This document shows, in pieces, positions 27,161-35,910 of a DNA stretch of 64,000 nucleotides; the first letter of the stretch is position 1, and the number at the start of each line of letters is the position of its first letter. Made by a program: the position numbers and the translations under genes. This stretch comes from Candidatus Latescibacterota bacterium (GTDB lineage Bacteria > JAAXHH01), in NCBI GenBank assembly GCA_022822725.1, contig JAJEAN010000004.1:25371-89370 (forward strand), in the 5' to 3' direction. The notes below the pieces were generated by a model. That model was not told the origin of the DNA, made no database searches, and was given only the letters and a program-made list of their open reading frames with translations.

Positions 27161-29491
27161 TCAAGCCTCCTGGAGGGCCTGGTCCGTCTGGCCCGCCTGG
27201 TCCGTCTGGCTGGTCTGGCCCGCCCGCTCCGCTCCGTCCGGCCGTCCGGAACCGTCGGGCTGCGACTCGGCGGACCGGACGCGATGCTTGCATGACGGGC
27301 ACTGCAGCGCCGTACGGCCGGACCTTTCCTGTTTCTCGACCATGAGGGGATAGTCGCACCGGGGACAACGGCGGTTGACCGGCTTGTCCCACACCACGAA
27401 ACGGCACTTGGGGTAGTTGCTGCAACCGTAAAAGTTCCGGCCCTTCTGCGACCGGCGCGCCGTGAGGAACCCGTTGCAACCTTCTTCGGGACAGTTGACC
27501 CCGAGGTTGACCGGCCGCGTCTCCCGGCACCGGGGATATCCGCTGCACGCCAGGAACGGACCGTACCGACCGGTCTTCACGACCATTTTCTCGCCGCACT
27601 TCCCGCAGACTTCATCGGAGTTCAGGTCGGCGTTCTCATCGTCATTTATCGGCCGGGTGTTCCGGCATGCGGGAAAACCTCCGCACGCCATGAAACGGCC
27701 GTTTCGGCCCCATCGGATGACCATGGGCTTGCCGCATTTCTCGCATTTTTCGTCCGTTTCCTCCGTCAGCGAGTTTTTCAACTCCGATCGCTGGGCGTTT
27801 ACGGACTGCAGCCGCTCGTTGAAAGGCTGGTAGAAGTCCACCAGGGTGCCGGTCCAGTCCAGTTCCCCGGTTTCAATACGGTCCAGCGCGTCTTCCATCT
27901 TCGCGGTGAACGCCACGTCGAACAGGTCCGGGAAGGCCATGACCAGGATCCGGTTTACGGCTATGCCGAGATCCGTCGGCGTGAACCGCCCCGCTTTCAT
28001 TTCCGCGTACTTTCGCATACGAAGCGTGCTGATGATCTGGGCGTAGGTACTCGGCCGGCCGATCTGCCGGACCTCGAGTTCCTTGACGAGGCTCGCTTCG
28101 GTGTACCTGGGCGGAGGCTGGGTGAAATGCTGCCTGGGTTCGAGTTTCTCCAGGGCGAGTTTCTCGTCCTTCCGCAACTCGGGCAGGGATTTCTCGTCGT
28201 CCTTGACTTCCGCGTCCTCGTCGACCGGTTCTTCATAGGCCTTCAGGAATCCCGCGAAGGTCGGCACGGTGCCCGTTGCGCGGAACTGGTACTTCCCGGA
28301 GCGGATGTCCACGGTGGTCACGTCGAAACGGGCTGGACGCATCTGGGACGCCACGAACCGCAGCCAGATCAGTTCATACAGCCTGTACTGGTCCTTTGTC
28401 AGGAAGGGCTTCATCTTCTCCGGGGTACGGTCCGCCGCCGTGGGCCGGATCGCCTCGTGGGCGTCCTGGGCGCCCGCCTTGGTCTTGTATCTCCGGGGCT
28501 TGGTGGGTACGTACTCGTCGCCGTAGACCTCGGCGATCAGTTCCCGGACAGCCTCCACCGCTTCATCCACGATACGGGTCGAGTCCGTCCTCATGTAGGT
28601 GATCAGTCCGATGGCCCCCTCGTCGCCCAGTTCGATGCCTTCGTAGAGTTGCTGGGCGATCATCATGGTCTTCTGGGTGGTGAAACGAAGGCGCCTGGAC
28701 GCGTCCTGCTGCAGGGTGCTGGTGATGAAGGGCGGATAGGGGTTGCGCTGCGTGCGTTTCCGCGTGATGTCTTCGATTTCGAAGGTCTTCCCGCGCAGGT
28801 CCTCGATCAGCGCCCGGGCCGACTTCTCGTCGGGCAGGTTGAACTTCTCTCCGTCCACGCGTATCAGCCTGGTCGGAAATACGACGTCTCCCTCCGACCG
28901 GAGGTGGGCCGTTATCGACCAGTATTCCTCGACCTTGAACTTTTCGATTTCCACTTCCCGTTCGCAGATCAGCCGCAGCGCCACCGACTGTACCCGGCCC
29001 GCGCTAAGTCCGCCGGTGATCGTCTTCCAGAGGAAGGGACTGACCTGGTATCCGACGAGTCGGTCCATGACGCGGCGCGCCTGTTGGGCGTTGACTTTCT
29101 GCATGTCTATCGATACGGGCTTGTCGATCGCCGTCCGCACCGCCCCGGGGGTGATCTCGTGGAAGAGCACCCGCCCCACTTCCTTCTTGCTGTTGCCCAG
29201 TTGGCTGGCCACGTGCCAGGCGATGGCTTCGCCCTCCCGGTCGGGGTCGGTCGCGAGGAAGATCTGATCGGCCTTCCGCGCTGCGCTGCGGAGGTCTTTT
29301 ACGACCTTTTCCTTGCCCGGGATCGTCACGTATTCGGGCTGGAAACCGTTCTGGACGTCGACGCCGAGGCTTTTGGGCGGCAGATCCCTCACATGGCCCA
29401 CGGACGCCATGATCTCGAAATCCTTGCCCAGGTACTTCTTGATCGTACGGGCCTTGGCCGGGGACTCCACGATAACGAGTGATTTGGACAT
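27161..29491 (-). CDS. topA: DNA topoisomerase I
   Basis: TopA relaxes negative supercoils. The TOPRIM domain begins S-L-V-I-V-E-S-P-A-K-A-R-T-I and has T-D-P-D-R-E-G-E; the active-site Tyr is in G-L-I-T-Y-M-R-T-D-S-T near residue 305. Four C-terminal Cys4 zinc ribbons follow (for example C-E-K-C-G-K and C-G-K-C-G-E). The length is 776. The last 35 residues are a repetitive S/G/Q/T/D tail (D-Q-A-G-Q-T-D-Q-A) encoded by 18-bp repeats at 27179-27214. It lies downstream of smg and is followed by xer after six bases. Confidence 0.97.
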   Translation of the reverse strand: MSKSLVIVESPAKARTIKKYLGKDFEIMASVGHVRDLPPKSLGVDVQNGFQPEYVTIPGKEKVVKDLRSAARKADQIFLATDPDREGEAIAWHVASQLGNSKKEVGRVLFHEITPGAVRTAIDKPVSIDMQKVNAQQARRVMDRLVGYQVSPFLWKTITGGLSAGRVQSVALRLICEREVEIEKFKVEEYWSITAHLRSEGDVVFPTRLIRVDGEKFNLPDEKSARALIEDLRGKTFEIEDITRKRTQRNPYPPFITSTLQQDASRRLRFTTQKTMMIAQQLYEGIELGDEGAIGLITYMRTDSTRIVDEAVEAVRELIAEVYGDEYVPTKPRRYKTKAGAQDAHEAIRPTAADRTPEKMKPFLTKDQYRLYELIWLRFVASQMRPARFDVTTVDIRSGKYQFRATGTVPTFAGFLKAYEEPVDEDAEVKDDEKSLPELRKDEKLALEKLEPRQHFTQPPPRYTEASLVKELEVRQIGRPSTYAQIISTLRMRKYAEMKAGRFTPTDLGIAVNRILVMAFPDLFDVAFTAKMEDALDRIETGELDWTGTLVDFYQPFNERLQSVNAQRSELKNSLTEETDEKCEKCGKPMVIRWGRNGRFMACGGFPACRNTRPINDDENADLNSDEVCGKCGEKMVVKTGRYGPFLACSGYPRCRETRPVNLGVNCPEEGCNGFLTARRSQKGRNFYGCSNYPKCRFVVWDKPVNRRCPRCDYPLMVEKQERSGRTALQCPSCKHRVRSAESQPDGSGRPDGAERAGQTSQTDQAGQTDQALQEA

Positions 29492-29533
29492 AATTTGAGC
29501 GTAGTCGCGCTGGGGATGAAGGAAGGACGGCCT

Positions 29534-30004
29534 CTAGTTCCCGACGATGCCCTCTTCGAGATCATCGGGCAGCCAGATCATGACCTGGCCGGATTCGGAC
29601 TCGAGCAGGATCGGCGCGGCGATGGTCTTGATGTCATCCCGGGTGACGGAACGGGCGCCCGTCAGCATGGCCCGTTCGATGATCAGTTCGGTCTGCGTAT
29701 CGGTAATCAGGCCCAGTTCGCGAAGCTCCAGCAGGTAGCCGTAGGCGTCGGGCTGGATCATCAGCTGTTCTACGGCGTGCAGAATCCGGTTGGGTTTGGG
29801 TTGAAGGGGCTTGGTCGGATCGACCACGACTTCCGCCTGCGCCTGGAGGCGGTCGAACAGCCAGGCGAAGGCCGTGTTGACCTCCTGCTGGGTATAGCCG
29901 TGGCCGACCAGGGTCTGGGAGACGTCGGCGATGTCGTTGAAGCGGCCTTTTTCATCCTGCATGTGCTTCATGAGGAAAACGATGATTTCCATCACTTTTT
30001 CCAT
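29534..30004 (-). CDS. smg: Smg/DUF494 family protein
   Basis: This 156-residue protein matches the Smg family: it starts M-E-K-V-M-E-I-I-V-F-L-M and is rich in helices, with F-A-W-L-F-D-R in the middle. Smg lies near topA and dprA in many proteobacteria, and here too it immediately precedes topA. Its biochemical role is not established. It is the first gene after a promoter at 30098-30126. Confidence 0.85.
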   Translation of the reverse strand: MEKVMEIIVFLMKHMQDEKGRFNDIADVSQTLVGHGYTQQEVNTAFAWLFDRLQAQAEVVVDPTKPLQPKPNRILHAVEQLMIQPDAYGYLLELRELGLITDTQTELIIERAMLTGARSVTRDDIKTIAAPILLESESGQVMIWLPDDLEEGIVGN

Positions 30005-30097
30005 GATGTTCTCCTGAAGGAATGCGAAGATGTGATCAGAACCGGGCCCTGGAACGACCCCTGGCCGTACACCGTACTTTTCGGTTTTCGCTGTCCA

Positions 30098-30126
30098 AAT
30101 CTAAGCTTCCGGGGGTCCGCATGCAA
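30098..30126 (-). promoter_or_regulatory. Promoter for smg-topA-xer
   Basis: On the minus strand TTGCAT (30121-30126) and TAGATT (30098-30103) are separated by exactly 17 bp. The predicted leader is about 85 nt. Each hexamer matches consensus at four positions, so this is plausible rather than certain. Confidence 0.55.
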
Positions 30127-30151
30127 GTTTTTTTACCGGCCCCGGACGGCG

Positions 30152-31174
30152 TTACGTCGCTTCGAACACCTTGCCTATTTCATCTCTGTCGAAGGTCGGA
30201 AGATCGGCGATTTCACCCTTGCTCCTGATCCGGATTCCAAACCCGGCAGGCTCAACGGACCCTATCTCGGCGACCGGGATACCGGCATCGCCAAGGCGGG
30301 CCTCAAGAATCCCTGCACGGTCCGCCTCCACCACGATGAGCAGGGCGCCCGACGCGATGACGCCCAGTGGATCCAGGCCGTAATGCGCGCAGAGGGCTTC
30401 CGATTCGGGCAGCAACGGAATCCTGTCCTCCTCGATGAGCATGCCGACCCCGGAAGCGACCGCGATCTCCCGCAATCCCGACGCGAGTCCGCCCTCCGTG
30501 GGATCGTGCATGGCGTGTACCCCGCCGGTTTCCATGGCGAGGCGGGCTTCCCTGACCACGCTGAGGCCGGGCTGCCTGAGATACCGGCGGCAGGTCTCGA
30601 GAAACGCGCCGGAGAATCGCGTCCGGACCTCGTCCCTTTTCTCCATGGCGATGAGCGCCGTCGCCTCGATGGCGATCCCCTTGGTCAGCAGGATCCGGTC
30701 ACCCACCCGGGCGCCGTCGCCGGAGACATAGCCGCCGGGCGTCGTTTCCCCCAGCATCTGCCCGATCAGCAGCGGCCGGTCCAGGCCGTGGGTGATTTCG
30801 GTGTGCCCGCCGCAGAGGGTGATGCCGAGTTCCCGGCAGGCGTCGGCCAGGCCGGAAAATATGCGGTCCACCAGTTCGGCGTCGGTTTTCGATTCCGGAA
30901 GCAGTATGGTCGTGAGGAACCACCGTGGAGCCGCGCCCATGGCGGCGACGTCGTTGGCGTTGATGTTGACGGCGTACCAGCCGATTTCCTCGGTGGCGAA
31001 GGTGATGGGGTCGGTTTTCGAGACGAGAACGCTGGAACCGAATGAAATGACCGCCGCGTCCCGGCCGATGCCCGGGCCCACGAGCAGTCTCGGGTCGGCG
31101 CCGGAAGCATAGCGGCGCAGGATACGGTCCAGGTCTTCCGCGGGCAGCTTGCCGACCGGGTAATAGGGAGGCAT
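30152..31174 (-). CDS. PurM/AIR-synthase-related protein (HypE/ThiL/SelD superfamily)
   Basis: The 340-residue protein has the AIR-synthase fold: G-P-G-I-G-R-D-A-A-V-I (ATP/metal-binding Asp), N-I-N-A-N-D-V-A-A-M-G-A-A-P-R-W in the first domain and M-H-D-P-T-E-G-G-L-A-S-G-L in the second. These motifs match the HypE-like branch, which converts carbamoyl groups to cyanide in hydrogenase maturation, but no other hyp gene is nearby and the C-terminal catalytic Cys of HypE is not present (the sequence ends ...D-E-I-G-K-V-F-E-A-T). A HypE-like paralog of unknown substrate is the safer call. Confidence 0.75.
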   Translation of the reverse strand: MPPYYPVGKLPAEDLDRILRRYASGADPRLLVGPGIGRDAAVISFGSSVLVSKTDPITFATEEIGWYAVNINANDVAAMGAAPRWFLTTILLPESKTDAELVDRIFSGLADACRELGITLCGGHTEITHGLDRPLLIGQMLGETTPGGYVSGDGARVGDRILLTKGIAIEATALIAMEKRDEVRTRFSGAFLETCRRYLRQPGLSVVREARLAMETGGVHAMHDPTEGGLASGLREIAVASGVGMLIEEDRIPLLPESEALCAHYGLDPLGVIASGALLIVVEADRAGILEARLGDAGIPVAEIGSVEPAGFGIRIRSKGEIADLPTFDRDEIGKVFEAT

Positions 31175-31221
31175 GTCTCGATGTCTGGCGTAGGTGCGTC
31201 GATGACCGCGATGGCGGCCGG

Positions 31222-31524
31222 TTACTCCCGCCCCTTCCGCTGGGCGCGCAGCGCTTCTTTCAGTATCTTGCCGGGTTTGAACTTGGCTTTCCTGCGAGCC
31301 GGAACCTCGATGGTGTAGCCGGTCCTCGGATTGCGGGCCGCCGGCTTGGGACGGGTGTTCCTGATCTCCAGCGCGCCGAATCCCCTGATCTCGATCCGGT
31401 TGCCCTCGACCAGGTTCTCCCGCATGATTTCGAAGAGTGCGTCGATCACGGGGTAGATCTGCGTCTTTTTCAGTCCCAGCGTCTCGCTGATTTCATTGAC
31501 CAGTTCTCTGCGCGTTGTCGTCAT
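31222..31524 (-). CDS. HU/IHF family DNA-binding protein
   Basis: A 100-residue nucleoid protein that bends DNA. It contains N-R-I-E-I-R-G-F-G-A-L-E-I and the DNA-gripping arm signature with R-N-P-R-T-G, followed by K-A-K-F-K-P-G-K-I-L-K-E-A. The N-terminal helices (L-V-N-E-I-S-E-T-L-G-L-K-K) are typical. Its ATG overlaps the stop of the class II aldolase gene, an unusual coupling. HU versus IHF subunit cannot be settled from the sequence alone. Confidence 0.93.
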   Translation of the reverse strand: MTTTRRELVNEISETLGLKKTQIYPVIDALFEIMRENLVEGNRIEIRGFGALEIRNTRPKPAARNPRTGYTIEVPARRKAKFKPGKILKEALRAQRKGRE

Positions 31525-32204
31525 GTAGTTTCCTCGGTCCGGTATCCTTCGTTTCCGCCGGATGAATAGGGCCGGCCGTACAGGCGGTGCAGCTTGTCCA
31601 CATTCTCCTGGCCGATGGAATTGACCTGGCCGAGCATGCGCGCCACGAGGGTGATCTGCGCGCAGTGTTCCATGGTTTCCATCTTGTGATACGCCGAAAT
31701 GATGTCCGGACCCAGGGTCAGCGCACCGTGGTTTTCCAGCAGGACCGCATCGTGGTTCCGCACGAATCCCCGGAGCGATTCGACCAGTTCCATGGTCCCC
31801 GGCGTCCCGTACGGCGCGATGGGTACGAATCCCAGGGAGACGATCACCTCGGGCAGCAGGGCGTCGGGAAGATGCAAGCCGGCCACCGAGAAACCCGTCG
31901 CTGCCGGGGGATGGGCGTGGGCCACCGCGTGCACGTCAGGACGCTCCCGGTACACCATCAGGTGCATCTTCATCTCTGACGACGGATCGTGCTTCCCCGA
32001 GATCACCGCGCCGTCGTAGTCGACGATCACGAATTTGTCCCGGTCCAGGAAACCCTTGCTCACCCCGGACATCGTAATCAGCAAACGGTCTTCGGACAGT
32101 CGAACGCTGAGGTTCCCGTCGTTCGAGGCTACGTATCCACGGTCATACATCCGCTTGCCGACGTGGATAACGTCGGATTCGACTTGCTCAAGTTGCAAGA
32201 TCAC
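31521..32204 (-). CDS. Class II aldolase/adducin family protein
   Basis: This 227-residue protein resembles L-fuculose-phosphate or ribulose-phosphate aldolases/epimerases. It has G-N-L-S-V-R, S-S-E-M-K-M-H, the zinc-binding A-H-A-H-P-P pair and a third His in E-N-H-G-A-L-T-L-G. The predicted reaction is retro-aldol cleavage of a phosphorylated sugar such as fuculose- or ribulose-type substrates. The start is GTG 32204 with a weak site; a good promoter precedes it at 32248-32276. The stop overlaps the HU gene. Confidence 0.88.
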   Translation of the reverse strand: MILQLEQVESDVIHVGKRMYDRGYVASNDGNLSVRLSEDRLLITMSGVSKGFLDRDKFVIVDYDGAVISGKHDPSSEMKMHLMVYRERPDVHAVAHAHPPAATGFSVAGLHLPDALLPEVIVSLGFVPIAPYGTPGTMELVESLRGFVRNHDAVLLENHGALTLGPDIISAYHKMETMEHCAQITLVARMLGQVNSIGQENVDKLHRLYGRPYSSGGNEGYRTEETT

Positions 32205-32247
32205 GCTGTTCCAGTTGAAAGATTGCGGATTGCGGTGGTACGGTTCG

Positions 32248-32276
32248 AATATATCCGGCCCGCCGTTCCCTTACAA
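32248..32276 (-). promoter_or_regulatory. Promoter for the aldolase-HU genes
   Basis: On the minus strand TTGTAA (32271-32276) and TATATT (32248-32253) are spaced by 17 bp in an AT-rich patch between genes. The predicted leader is about 35-40 nt before GTG 32204. Confidence 0.65.
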
Positions 32277-32310
32277 GTATTATTATTTCCATAAGTTATA
32301 AACCGGAATG

Positions 32311-33762
32311 TTACAGGCCGGACCGCACGATTCGCGCCACGTCGGCGATGCGGTGCCGCGCCACGCCCCGCAGGTCGATCCGGACCCGGTCCCGGTCGCA
32401 CCCGGCCAGCAGCGGCGGGGTTTCCTTCAGCCACCGGGCCGCCAGGCCGCCGGGATCGCCGCCCGGTGGGCGCATGGTTACGGCGAATCCTGGCAAGGCG
32501 TCGGCAGGGAGGCGGTAGGCCGTCAGATACGCCCGGCTTTCGATAACGGAGCATGCCCCGCGGAGCCGGCCGTCCTGTGAAAGGCGTTCGAACAGCAGGC
32601 GGGCGCGGGCGCCTGCCTCCTCCGCGGTGGCGGCCAGCATGTAGCCCGCCGGATGGCACGCGAGGTCGCAGGCGCCGTCGGCCAGTTCAGCCAGCCGTGC
32701 GTCTAGTCCCGCCTTCACGTGCGTGGAGGCCTGCGCCGCGGGCCAGGTGCCGTGCGCTCTCAATCGCGCGATCACCCGTCGCGTCCCGATCAGCAGTCCG
32801 CAGGCCGGGCCGCCGATCAGACCGCCGCCGGCCGCGAGGATAAGCGGCGTCCCTGATTGCACGGCTTCGGCGACCGAGCTTCTGGCCGCGAACGGGGCGG
32901 AAGTGGCCGGGCGCAACGTCGTATCGCCAGCCAGGTGAATCACCGTGGCGCCGGCTTCGGCACCGGCCCGGACGATGTCCTCCAGGGACGCTTCCTCGGT
33001 AAAACCTCGTAGCGCAAAGGTGGACGGGCGCGCGGTGACGATGAGTGCGGTCCGGTCTCCCATTGCGTGTCGGTAATCGGCCAGGCGGGACTTGTTGGTT
33101 GCGCCGGTCTCGACCATCCTGGCCTTGGCAAGCGCGCAAAGCGCCACCGGGTTCACGGGACGATCCTCGTAAGGCGCGTCGATCAGTCCCGCCTGGGTGC
33201 GGCCGATGACCACTTCCGCCCGTCCCGCGAGCGCACGGACCGCCAGGAGGAAGGCGTCGGCGACGGACCGGCAGACCAGTACGTCTTCGGCGCCGGTCAA
33301 ATCGCGCACGAGACCGGCGGTACGACCGTCCTCCTCGTAAGCGGCGAGGGTGAGGGCCAGTCTCGAGGCGCGCGCGGCGGCCGTTCCGCCGTGAAGGTCC
33401 CGCGCAATCCGATGGAAGAGGATGCCGGAGGCGTTGATCAGCGCTCCGCTCGCCAGGCGGGCTTCACCCTCCAGGCGCGCGGCGGCCCGTTCGGCGAATA
33501 GCTCTGGCGCGAACCCGTCGGCTTCGTGGAGTCCGTCCGCCTGGGGGAGTCCGTCCGCTTGCGGTAGCCCGTCGGCTTCTTCATCCGGGGGGCGAAACCG
33601 GATCCGGTCCCGCGCGTCGCGCAGCACCTTACGGATCGCGGCGTCGATCTGCCGGTCCTCGAACCGGCCGCGCAGCGCCTCGATGCGGGATTCGCCTTGC
33701 ACCAGGCGCACGGAAGGCAGGCGGGTAAACAGGCGTTGCTGTGCTTCCCGGCCGGGTCTCAT
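32311..33762 (-). CDS. SelA-like protein lacking the PLP lysine
   Basis: The 483-residue protein aligns with L-seryl-tRNA(Sec) selenium transferase: V-E-T-G-A-T-N-K-S-R-L-A-D-Y corresponds to the family's E-V-G-T-T-N-R-T-x-L-x-D-Y, and G-L-I-G-G-P-A-C-G-L-L-I-G to the segment after the PLP lysine (S-G-D-K-L-L-G-G-P-Q-A-G). At that site this protein has A-A-G-G-G, so the lysine that holds PLP is a glycine (near residue 310); the D-L-G-S-G segment is also gone. It is probably not an active selenium transferase. ATG 33762 overlaps the upstream stop and has GGGGAGGG; a TTG at 33780 is less likely. An 18-bp repeat expands the linker near residue 70. Confidence 0.75.
   Translation of the reverse strand: MRPGREAQQRLFTRLPSVRLVQGESRIEALRGRFEDRQIDAAIRKVLRDARDRIRFRPPDEEADGLPQADGLPQADGLHEADGFAPELFAERAAARLEGEARLASGALINASGILFHRIARDLHGGTAAARASRLALTLAAYEEDGRTAGLVRDLTGAEDVLVCRSVADAFLLAVRALAGRAEVVIGRTQAGLIDAPYEDRPVNPVALCALAKARMVETGATNKSRLADYRHAMGDRTALIVTARPSTFALRGFTEEASLEDIVRAGAEAGATVIHLAGDTTLRPATSAPFAARSSVAEAVQSGTPLILAAGGGLIGGPACGLLIGTRRVIARLRAHGTWPAAQASTHVKAGLDARLAELADGACDLACHPAGYMLAATAEEAGARARLLFERLSQDGRLRGACSVIESRAYLTAYRLPADALPGFAVTMRPPGGDPGGLAARWLKETPPLLAGCDRDRVRIDLRGVARHRIADVARIVRSGL
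33514..33579 (-). repeat. 18-bp in-frame repeats in the SelA-like gene
   Basis: Units of 18 bp begin at 33514, 33532, 33550 and (partial) 33568, for example tccgtccgcctgggggag. They encode A-D-G-L-P-Q and variants between the N-terminal helical part and the main fold. Sequence drift is higher than in the rpsP or lipoprotein repeats. Confidence 0.85.
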
Positions 33763-34508
33763 CGATCCCTCCCCCGCCAACGCACCGCGTCGAGCGCGGT
33801 TTCCGTGAACCGGCCGGTCAGCCGGTCTCCGCCGGCGCGCAGCAGTTGTATTTCCCGGACGAGCCGGTCCAGGTCGGAGGGACGGTCCACGTCGTGCCAG
33901 GTGGGGAGTTCATGGCATGAAAGCCCGCATGTTCGGATGGCCGCCCGGGTCTGGCTCAGCACGCGGTCGGTGCCCCAGTGAATGGACTCGAACAGCGGGT
34001 CGTACCGGTCCACAGCCTTCCCGCGGCGTCCTGGTCCGCCAGGTCCGATTCCGCCCAGTCCGATCAGGTAGTAACCGCCATCATCGGCGGGACCGAGCAC
34101 GACATCGTAACGGTCCAGCGCCTCGAAAGCCTCTTCGACGTAATCCCGAGGGAGAAGGGGGCTGTCACCGCCCAGTGCGACAGTCTTTTCCCATCCCTCT
34201 TGCCGGAGGGCCGCGAAGGCGTTCGACAACCTCTCGCCCAGATGATTGCCCCGCTGACGGAGCCAGCTCACATCGGGATCTCCCGGACAGCCCAGGGCGG
34301 ATCCGAGTTCCGCCCGCCCGTCATCGGGCGCCCAGGCCACGAAAGGGGAAGCGACGGCGGTCCGCTGCGCCAGGTGCAGCGTGTCCAGAATGAAGGCGCG
34401 GTAGAGTTCCGCGGCCTCCTCCATCGTTACGCGCGGCGTCAACCGGGTTTTCACGGTGCCGGGTCTTGGGGCTTTCATGAACAGGACGAGGGCGTTCGAC
34501 ATGGGCAT
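33759..34508 (-). CDS. DUF2064 (TIGR04282-like) glycosyl/nucleotidyltransferase-fold protein
   Basis: This 249-residue protein has the GT-A/MobA-like fold of the DUF2064 family: L-V-L-F-M-K-A-P-R-P-G-T-V-K-T-R-L-T-P near the N-terminus, A-L-G-G-D-S-P-L-L-P (metal-binding Asp) and L-G-P-A-D-D-G-G-Y-Y-L-I-G-L. It would transfer a sugar or nucleotide group, but the acceptor is unknown. The C-terminal L-P-T-W-H-D-V-D is typical. ATG 34508 or the in-frame ATG two codons later could be used; neither has a strong site. It overlaps the SelA-like gene, which suggests the two products work together. Confidence 0.85.
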   Translation of the reverse strand: MPMSNALVLFMKAPRPGTVKTRLTPRVTMEEAAELYRAFILDTLHLAQRTAVASPFVAWAPDDGRAELGSALGCPGDPDVSWLRQRGNHLGERLSNAFAALRQEGWEKTVALGGDSPLLPRDYVEEAFEALDRYDVVLGPADDGGYYLIGLGGIGPGGPGRRGKAVDRYDPLFESIHWGTDRVLSQTRAAIRTCGLSCHELPTWHDVDRPSDLDRLVREIQLLRAGGDRLTGRFTETALDAVRWRGRDR

Positions 34509-34888
34509 CTGAAGAGCGGGAGACTTGGGGAAAGGCCCGTATCACCCGGCAGGAGGCCAGGCGTTGCGACCGAATGTTCCCCTGGATTCCAGGCATACTA
34601 CGGGCCGGTCGTCGGCGTGTCAAATAAAACCTTTATTTATCAACCATTTAACTCGTTTCAGATCTACTCAGGATCAACAATAAGCCTTGACAGGAAGGGC
34701 GGCCGATTTTTATATTCGACGATTCTTACCGGCACGCCGGATCACCCGATACGGCGGACCCAGGCGGAACCAAAGGCGCGTCGTACGGACCGAAGCCCGT
34801 CGCAGAAGCGCTACGCGACACCGCGGACCGAAGCCCGGCGAAGGGATGTATCCCGACGCCGCCGGGACCGATTCTATGGAAGACGGCC
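34509..34888 (+). other. 380-bp intergenic region with divergent start
   Basis: Divergent spacer between the DUF2064 gene (-) and nrnA (+). It contains an AT-rich stretch (about 34620-34720), unlike its GC-rich flanks, and the plus-strand promoter listed at 34687-34716. Short open frames are present but none has a convincing start or known domain. No tRNA or structured RNA was recognised; the transcribed leader of nrnA would be about 165 nt. Confidence 0.6.
34687..34716 (+). promoter_or_regulatory. Promoter upstream of nrnA
   Basis: TTGACA at 34687-34692 and TATATT at 34711-34716 with an 18-bp spacer (17 bp if TTATAT is taken as the -10). Both hexamers are close to consensus. Confidence 0.7.
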
Positions 34889-35860
34889 ATGTGGGATGAA
34901 GTCAAGGCAGTCATCGCATCGAACCAGTCCTTCGTGATCTCCAGCCACGTCAATCCCGACGGGGATTCGATCGGCTCGGCGCTGGGGGTCTACGAGTGCC
35001 TGAAGGCGCTGGGGAAGGACGCCGTCGTCGCCATGAACGACGCGATCCCCGCCGCCTATACCTGGCTTGACCCCGATGGCGAGATCCTCGCGCCTGCTCC
35101 GGAGGATGAATCAGGGCGCCTCGCCGCCGCGGACGTGGTCGTCATCGTGGACGCCAACGGCTGGGACAGGCTGGGACGGTTGCGGAAGCCGCTGGAGGCA
35201 TCGGCGGCGATGAAGATCGTGATCGACCACCACCCCTACGTCGAACTGATCACGCCGCTGTCGGTGATAGATACGAAGGCGTCCTCGACGGCCGAACTGG
35301 TTTACGATCTGATCGACTCGATCGGCGCACCGCTCACGTCAAGGGCTGCGGACGCGCTGTACACGGGCATCCTGACCGATACCGTGTCGTTCCGCTTCGC
35401 CAGGAGTGCGCCGTGCGCCCATATCGTCGCGGCCAAGCTGCTCTCCACGGGTGTCGACCCTTCCCGGGTCTACGACCAGATCTACAACCGGAACACGGGT
35501 GCCCGCACGAGGCTCATGGGCCGCGCGCTTTCCGATATCAGTTTTTCCGGATGCGGCCGCGTCGCCTGGCTGACCGTTACGCGGGCCATGATCGAGGAAA
35601 CCGGCGCCCGGTCGCAGGATACGAGCGGGTTTGTGGACGTGACCATGACCATCGCCGGCGTCGAGATCGGGATCATATTCGTGGAAGGGAAGGAAGGTAC
35701 GGTACAGATCAGCTTACGGTCCCGGCCGGATACCGACGTCAACCAGGTCGCGGTGGTCCTGGGCGGCGGCGGCCACAAGAACGCCGCGGGCGTGACGTTC
35801 AACGGAACGCTTGAAGAAGCCGTCAGGACCGTGACGGCGGCGGCAGTCCAAGCGCTCTGA
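34889..35860 (+). CDS. nrnA: DHH/DHHA1 phosphoesterase (oligoribonuclease / pAp phosphatase, NrnA type)
   Basis: NrnA-type enzymes finish RNA decay by degrading nanoRNAs and dephosphorylate pAp. The 323-residue protein has the DHH motifs S-H-V-N-P-D-G-D-S-I-G-S, V-I-V-D-A-N-G-W-D, V-I-D-H-H-P-Y and T-D-T-V-S-F-R-F, and the DHHA1 substrate motif G-G-G-G-H-K-N-A-A-G. In many bacteria nrnA lies near truB and rbfA; here it stands before pterin genes. A related c-di-AMP or other cyclic dinucleotide phosphodiesterase role is possible but no GGDEF/PAS part is present. Confidence 0.9.
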   Translation: MWDEVKAVIASNQSFVISSHVNPDGDSIGSALGVYECLKALGKDAVVAMNDAIPAAYTWLDPDGEILAPAPEDESGRLAAADVVVIVDANGWDRLGRLRKPLEASAAMKIVIDHHPYVELITPLSVIDTKASSTAELVYDLIDSIGAPLTSRAADALYTGILTDTVSFRFARSAPCAHIVAAKLLSTGVDPSRVYDQIYNRNTGARTRLMGRALSDISFSGCGRVAWLTVTRAMIEETGARSQDTSGFVDVTMTIAGVEIGIIFVEGKEGTVQISLRSRPDTDVNQVAVVLGGGGHKNAAGVTFNGTLEEAVRTVTAAAVQAL

Positions 35861-35910
35861 CCCTCGGCCGCCGTCCAACCGATCCACCCGCCGTCCGAAC
35901 CACCGACCGC

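Noticed and set aside
30152..31174. HypE of a hydrogenase maturation operon
   Set aside because: No other hyp gene or hydrogenase gene is nearby and the C-terminal Cys of HypE is not present.
32311..33762. A working selenocysteine system
   Set aside because: The SelA-like protein lacks the PLP lysine; no selB, selD-like partner, tRNA-Sec or in-frame TGA with an obvious selenoprotein was found.
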